Positions 32,032 to 35,164 of a stretch of 35,164 bases of DNA are shown piece after piece. The number at the start of each line of letters is the position of its first letter. Position 1 is the stretch's first letter. Below the pieces are notes generated by a model that was given only the letters and a program-made list of their open reading frames with translations, did not search any database and had not been told where the DNA came from. The position numbers and the translations under genes are program-made. Origin of the DNA: Lachnospiraceae bacterium. GTDB taxonomy: Bacteria > Bacillota > Clostridia > Lachnospirales > Lachnospiraceae. The stretch is from assembly GCA_018384375.1 (NCBI GenBank), contig JAHAYJ010000008.1, forward strand, positions 1-35,164, given 5' to 3'.

Positions 32032-33639
32032 ATGTCTTTAATGGGAAGTTTATATATCGGCGTAAGTGGATTACAAACAGGTCAGAATGCGCTGAATACC
32101 ACAGCGCATAATATGTCTAATATCGATACGACCGGGTATACCAGGCAGCAGGTGCAGCTTGGTACCCGTTTTTATAATACCATTTCTACCAATGGGTCTG
32201 CCGTTGCTTATCAGCAGACCGGTCTTGGTGTCAATTATACGAATGTTAAGCAAGTCAGAGATTATTTCCTGGACAAAACCTACCGTCGTGAATCCGGGCG
32301 GAGTGCTTTTTATGATGTCTCTACGGACGCAATTGAAGAGATTGAAAATCTCTTTCAGGAGCTGGACGGGGAGGCCTTTGCAGAGTCTATTCAGAATCTT
32401 TGGAGTTCTGTACAGGAGCTCGCAAAGGATCCTTCCAATTCTGTAAATCAGGGCGTGTTTGTACAGCGCTGTGATGAGTTTTTGTCACGTGCATCGGCAG
32501 TGTATGAAGGACTTTGTGAATATCAGGATAACCTGAACAGTAAGATCCAACGGGAAGTGACTACGATTAATGAATATGGCAGGCGCATTGTGGAGCTGAA
32601 TCAGGAGATCCTCAAGATCGAGGCCGGTGAGGTGGAGCATGCCAATGACTTAAGAGATGAAAGAAATCTGCTGATCGATGAATTGTCATCAAAAGGCTAT
32701 ATTTCTTATAAAGAGGATGCGGATGGAAATATACTGATCAAATTTGAGGGTGTCGATTTCGTTACCATGGATTCCTATAATGAAATTGCCTTGGATGTGG
32801 ATGCTACAACCGGTTTTTATACCCCATATTGGAAGCAACTGGCAAAAACAAAGGCGGACGGAAGTGTTGATATCGAAGGGGCTGAGCTTTTTGATATGCA
32901 GCAGGTGATCTCCACGGAGATGAATACCGATATCGGTGCACTCAAGTCCATGATGTTTGCCAGAGGAAATAAGCGTGCAACCTTCAAGGATTTACAGGAT
33001 GCGGATCATTACGATCAGAATATTTCCCAGTCCATTATGATGAATGTGCAGGCAGAGTTCGATCAGCTGGTACACGGAGTCACAATAGGAATTAACAAGC
33101 TTCTGAAAGAAGCTGCTGAGAGAGCGGAGACAGAAAATCCTGGAACCGGCTATATGAAGGACGAAAGTGGAAATCCTTACAAGATTTTCAGTACAGCAAC
33201 CGGAACGGATATAGAGGATGATTTTACAATAGAAAATATTGTAATTAACGGAGAAATCAAGCAGGCACCTTCCATGCTGGGCTTTATCAAACCGGACGGA
33301 AAGGTGGATCAGGAAACAGCCAATGCACTGAAGCAGCTTTTTACAGAAGAAAAATACACGTTGAATCCCAATGTGAAGACTACCACGAATTTTGCCAACT
33401 ATTACAATAATTTGATCTCCCAGGTGGGAAATACCGGCTCGGTGCTTCGCGGAATCAGCGAAAACCAGCAGATAACGGTAGATAATACCTCAGCTGCCAG
33501 GGAGCAGATCCTTGGTGTTTCTTCCGATGAAGAACTCAGCAACATGATCATGTTTCAGAATGCATATAACGCTTCCAGCAGATATATCAATGTTATCAGC
33601 GAGCTTTTGGAGCACATCATTATGACTTTAGGACGATAG
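32032..33639 (+). CDS. flgK: Flagellar hook-associated protein 1, first copy
   Basis: A 535-residue protein forming the junction between hook and filament. The N-terminal axial motif (L-Y-I-G-V-S-G-L-Q-T-G-Q-N-A-L-N-T-T, then H-N-M-S-N-I-D-T-T-G-Y-T-R-Q) and the C-terminal one (N-M-I-M-F-Q-N-A-Y-N-A-S-S-R-Y-I-N-V-I-S-E-L-L) are complete. The middle has the long coiled helix and D-L-R-D-E-R-N-L-L-I-D-E-L-S typical of FlgK. The ATG at 32032 has GAGGTGAT three bases upstream; upstream in-frame starts lack this. The product has two cysteines, in V-Q-R-C-D-E and G-L-C-E-Y, which is unusual for exported axial proteins. A second flgK-like gene follows 13 bases later. Confidence 0.93.
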   Translation: MSLMGSLYIGVSGLQTGQNALNTTAHNMSNIDTTGYTRQQVQLGTRFYNTISTNGSAVAYQQTGLGVNYTNVKQVRDYFLDKTYRRESGRSAFYDVSTDAIEEIENLFQELDGEAFAESIQNLWSSVQELAKDPSNSVNQGVFVQRCDEFLSRASAVYEGLCEYQDNLNSKIQREVTTINEYGRRIVELNQEILKIEAGEVEHANDLRDERNLLIDELSSKGYISYKEDADGNILIKFEGVDFVTMDSYNEIALDVDATTGFYTPYWKQLAKTKADGSVDIEGAELFDMQQVISTEMNTDIGALKSMMFARGNKRATFKDLQDADHYDQNISQSIMMNVQAEFDQLVHGVTIGINKLLKEAAERAETENPGTGYMKDESGNPYKIFSTATGTDIEDDFTIENIVINGEIKQAPSMLGFIKPDGKVDQETANALKQLFTEEKYTLNPNVKTTTNFANYYNNLISQVGNTGSVLRGISENQQITVDNTSAAREQILGVSSDEELSNMIMFQNAYNASSRYINVISELLEHIIMTLGR

Positions 33640-33652
33640 GAAGGTGAGATAA

Positions 33653-35164
33653 ATGCCATCACAGTTTTTCGGACTCTATATTGCGGGCTCGGGGCTTAGG
33701 GCTTCCAACGCGGCACTCAATACAACGGCAAACAATATTTCCAATGCCCAGACAAGCGGCTACAGCCGCCAGGTGGTAGAACAGCAGGCCAATAATGCAC
33801 TGCGCACCTTCACCACCTATGGATGTGCCGGTGCCGGTGTTGACACCATAGCAATCGAGCGTGTGCGAGATCATTTTTATGATGTGAAATATTGGGATAA
33901 CTGCAGCAACTACGGAGAATTCACCGCGAAGCAGTATTACATGAGAACCCTTGAAGACTATTTCGATGATGATGGGACCAGTGGATTTAAGTCGGTGTTC
34001 AACAAGATGAGCGCTGCGCTTCAATCTGTGACGACCAACGCAAGCAGTGACAATTCCAAGGCACAGTTTATTGCCTCTGCAAAGGCGTTGACAGATTACT
34101 TTAACAATATGTACGGAAACCTGCAGGAGCTCCAGAAGGACATTAACCTGGAAATCAAGCAGACAGTTGACGAGATGAACTCCATTGCCGAGAAAATGGC
34201 AACCCTGAACAAGCAGATCAACGTGATCGAACTTTCGGGAGCCCCGGCAAATGAGCTCAGGGACAGAAGAGAACAGCTGGTGGATCAGCTTTCGGAATAT
34301 GTGGATGTCAAGGTGGATGAGCTTCCTATCTATGATTCCTATGGCAGAGAGACCGGCGCAACCAGATATATTGTCCGTATTGCCGGTGGACAACCGCTGG
34401 TGGACGGCTCCGATTTCAACCAGCTGAAATATGTGGCAAGGGCGACTGACGAAAAGGTGAACCAGACAGATGCAGACGGCCTGTACAAGATCACATGGGA
34501 GAACGGAAATGAATTCAGCCTTGTGAACGCAGCAATGGGCGGGAAATTGAAAGGACTGGTAGAGCTGCGTGACGGAAACAATGGAGCAAATTTCCATGGT
34601 ATAGTTAGCAGTATGCAGAATGGAAAGTTGAAAGATAAAGACGGAAATGAAGTCAAGGATGAGGAAGGTAACTCAATAACTTACACAGAGAAGGTTGTCG
34701 TTAAAGTAAGTGATGATTACCTTCAGAATATGCAGGAATGTACGCTTTCCGATACCGGTGGCGTGATTAACATCGGGAATGCCATTTATTACTATGACAG
34801 TTGGGAGTTTAATGTTGATACTTCTACGACTCCACCAGAATATTTTTATACTTTCACGATGGATAAAGACAGGCATGCTATGATCGATGCAAGCAAGAGC
34901 GGGAAAGAGGTCAAAACAGAATCTGCTATCAAGTATCAGGGCATTCCGTATTATATGGAACAGATGAACGCGTGGATTCGCGGCTTTGCGGAAAAGGTGA
35001 ATGATATTTTTGCAAGTGGCTACAATTCCAATAATGAACAGGGTGTCATTCTTTTCACCGGAATCTCAGGAGACGGAAGAGAGTATACGGATGATAATGA
35101 TAATGATTTGACGGATGGCAAGAGCGATTTCAAGGACGCAAACGGTTATTATGAGCTGACTGCA
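33653..35164 (+). CDS. flgK: Flagellar hook-associated protein 1, second copy, cut by the right edge
   Basis: The frame is open from an ATG at 33653 (GGAAGGTGAG upstream) to the end of the window, 504 codons without a stop. The N-terminus F-F-G-L-Y-I-A-G-S-G-L-R-A-S-N-A-A-L-N-T-T-A-N-N-I-S-N-A-Q-T-S-G-Y-S-R-Q is a full flagellar rod/hook axial motif. The coiled part with E-L-R-D-R-R-E-Q-L-V-D-Q-L-S matches the D-L-R-D-E-R block of the first copy. The two copies differ strongly otherwise, so this is an old duplication. The product would be the second of two hook-filament junction proteins. It carries two cysteines in Y-G-C-A-G and D-N-C-S-N-Y. Confidence 0.9.
   Translation, partial: MPSQFFGLYIAGSGLRASNAALNTTANNISNAQTSGYSRQVVEQQANNALRTFTTYGCAGAGVDTIAIERVRDHFYDVKYWDNCSNYGEFTAKQYYMRTLEDYFDDDGTSGFKSVFNKMSAALQSVTTNASSDNSKAQFIASAKALTDYFNNMYGNLQELQKDINLEIKQTVDEMNSIAEKMATLNKQINVIELSGAPANELRDRREQLVDQLSEYVDVKVDELPIYDSYGRETGATRYIVRIAGGQPLVDGSDFNQLKYVARATDEKVNQTDADGLYKITWENGNEFSLVNAAMGGKLKGLVELRDGNNGANFHGIVSSMQNGKLKDKDGNEVKDEEGNSITYTEKVVVKVSDDYLQNMQECTLSDTGGVINIGNAIYYYDSWEFNVDTSTTPPEYFYTFTMDKDRHAMIDASKSGKEVKTESAIKYQGIPYYMEQMNAWIRGFAEKVNDIFASGYNSNNEQGVILFTGISGDGREYTDDNDNDLTDGKSDFKDANGYYELTA

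Noticed and set aside
33659-34597. 312-codon minus-strand open frame opposite the second flgK
   Set aside because: It is fully antisense to a clear FlgK frame; its cysteine- and histidine-rich product looks like reversed coding sequence.
1-35164. CRISPR arrays, tRNA or rRNA genes, insertion sequences or prophage genes
   Set aside because: No regularly spaced repeats, cloverleaf-like or rRNA-like stretches, transposase or phage proteins were seen on either strand.

Overview
The window looks like chromosomal DNA of a motile Gram-positive anaerobe of the Lachnospiraceae type (Roseburia/Agathobacter-like). This rests on: many lipoproteins with Firmicute lipoboxes; strong AGGAGG ribosome sites; an flgM-flgN-flgK-flgK cluster behind a sigma-28-type promoter; several c-di-GMP enzymes; and a PolY-YolD pair. 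The genus is inferred from gene content only. Nearly all genes lie on the + strand; upp is the clear exception.

Layout. (1) 1-9156: a run of secreted-lipoprotein genes, visibly richer in G+C than what follows. It opens with two broken genes fused at about position 165 (a LuxR-type regulator tail joined to a headless DUF5067 protein). Five intact lipoproteins and one cytosolic-looking hypothetical follow. One further paralogue (6388-7088) is a pseudogene that has lost two segments between short direct repeats. (2) 9203-12244: cysK and a membrane EAL phosphodiesterase, ending in a terminator. (3) 12284-14973: a repeat, a promoter and a GC-rich leader with two copies of one hairpin, then an ANT-like nucleotidyltransferase, a small membrane protein (probably with a non-AUG start), a GNAT-DUF3781 fusion and another small membrane protein. 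(4) 14976-19921: a large DUF3298-type lipoprotein, a 56-residue DUF3006-like protein, an MmcQ/YjbR-MGMT fusion, a Y-family DNA polymerase, a YolD-like protein and a Dabb protein. This is plausibly a DNA-damage/stress transcription unit. (5) 19958-23439: a six-helix chemoreceptor and an EAL-CBS-GGDEF protein. (6) 23436-28739: a TetR-controlled efflux cluster (TetR, MFS exporter, duplicated-FtsX ABC permease, ATPase) with matching palindromic operators before tetR and before the exporter. (7) 28758-31082: divergent upp and uraA (uracil salvage). (8) 31126-end: late flagellar genes; the second flgK runs off the right edge.

Connections. FlgM, FlgN and the FlgK proteins serve hook-filament assembly. 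The chemoreceptor and the two c-di-GMP proteins fit control of motility. The MGMT-like fusion, PolY and YolD make a compact damage-tolerance set. I found no CRISPR array, rRNA, tRNA, transposase or prophage gene. The strongest candidates for something undescribed are the duplicated-hairpin leader at 12413-12489, the MmcQ-MGMT/PolY/YolD unit, and the eroding lipoprotein island.
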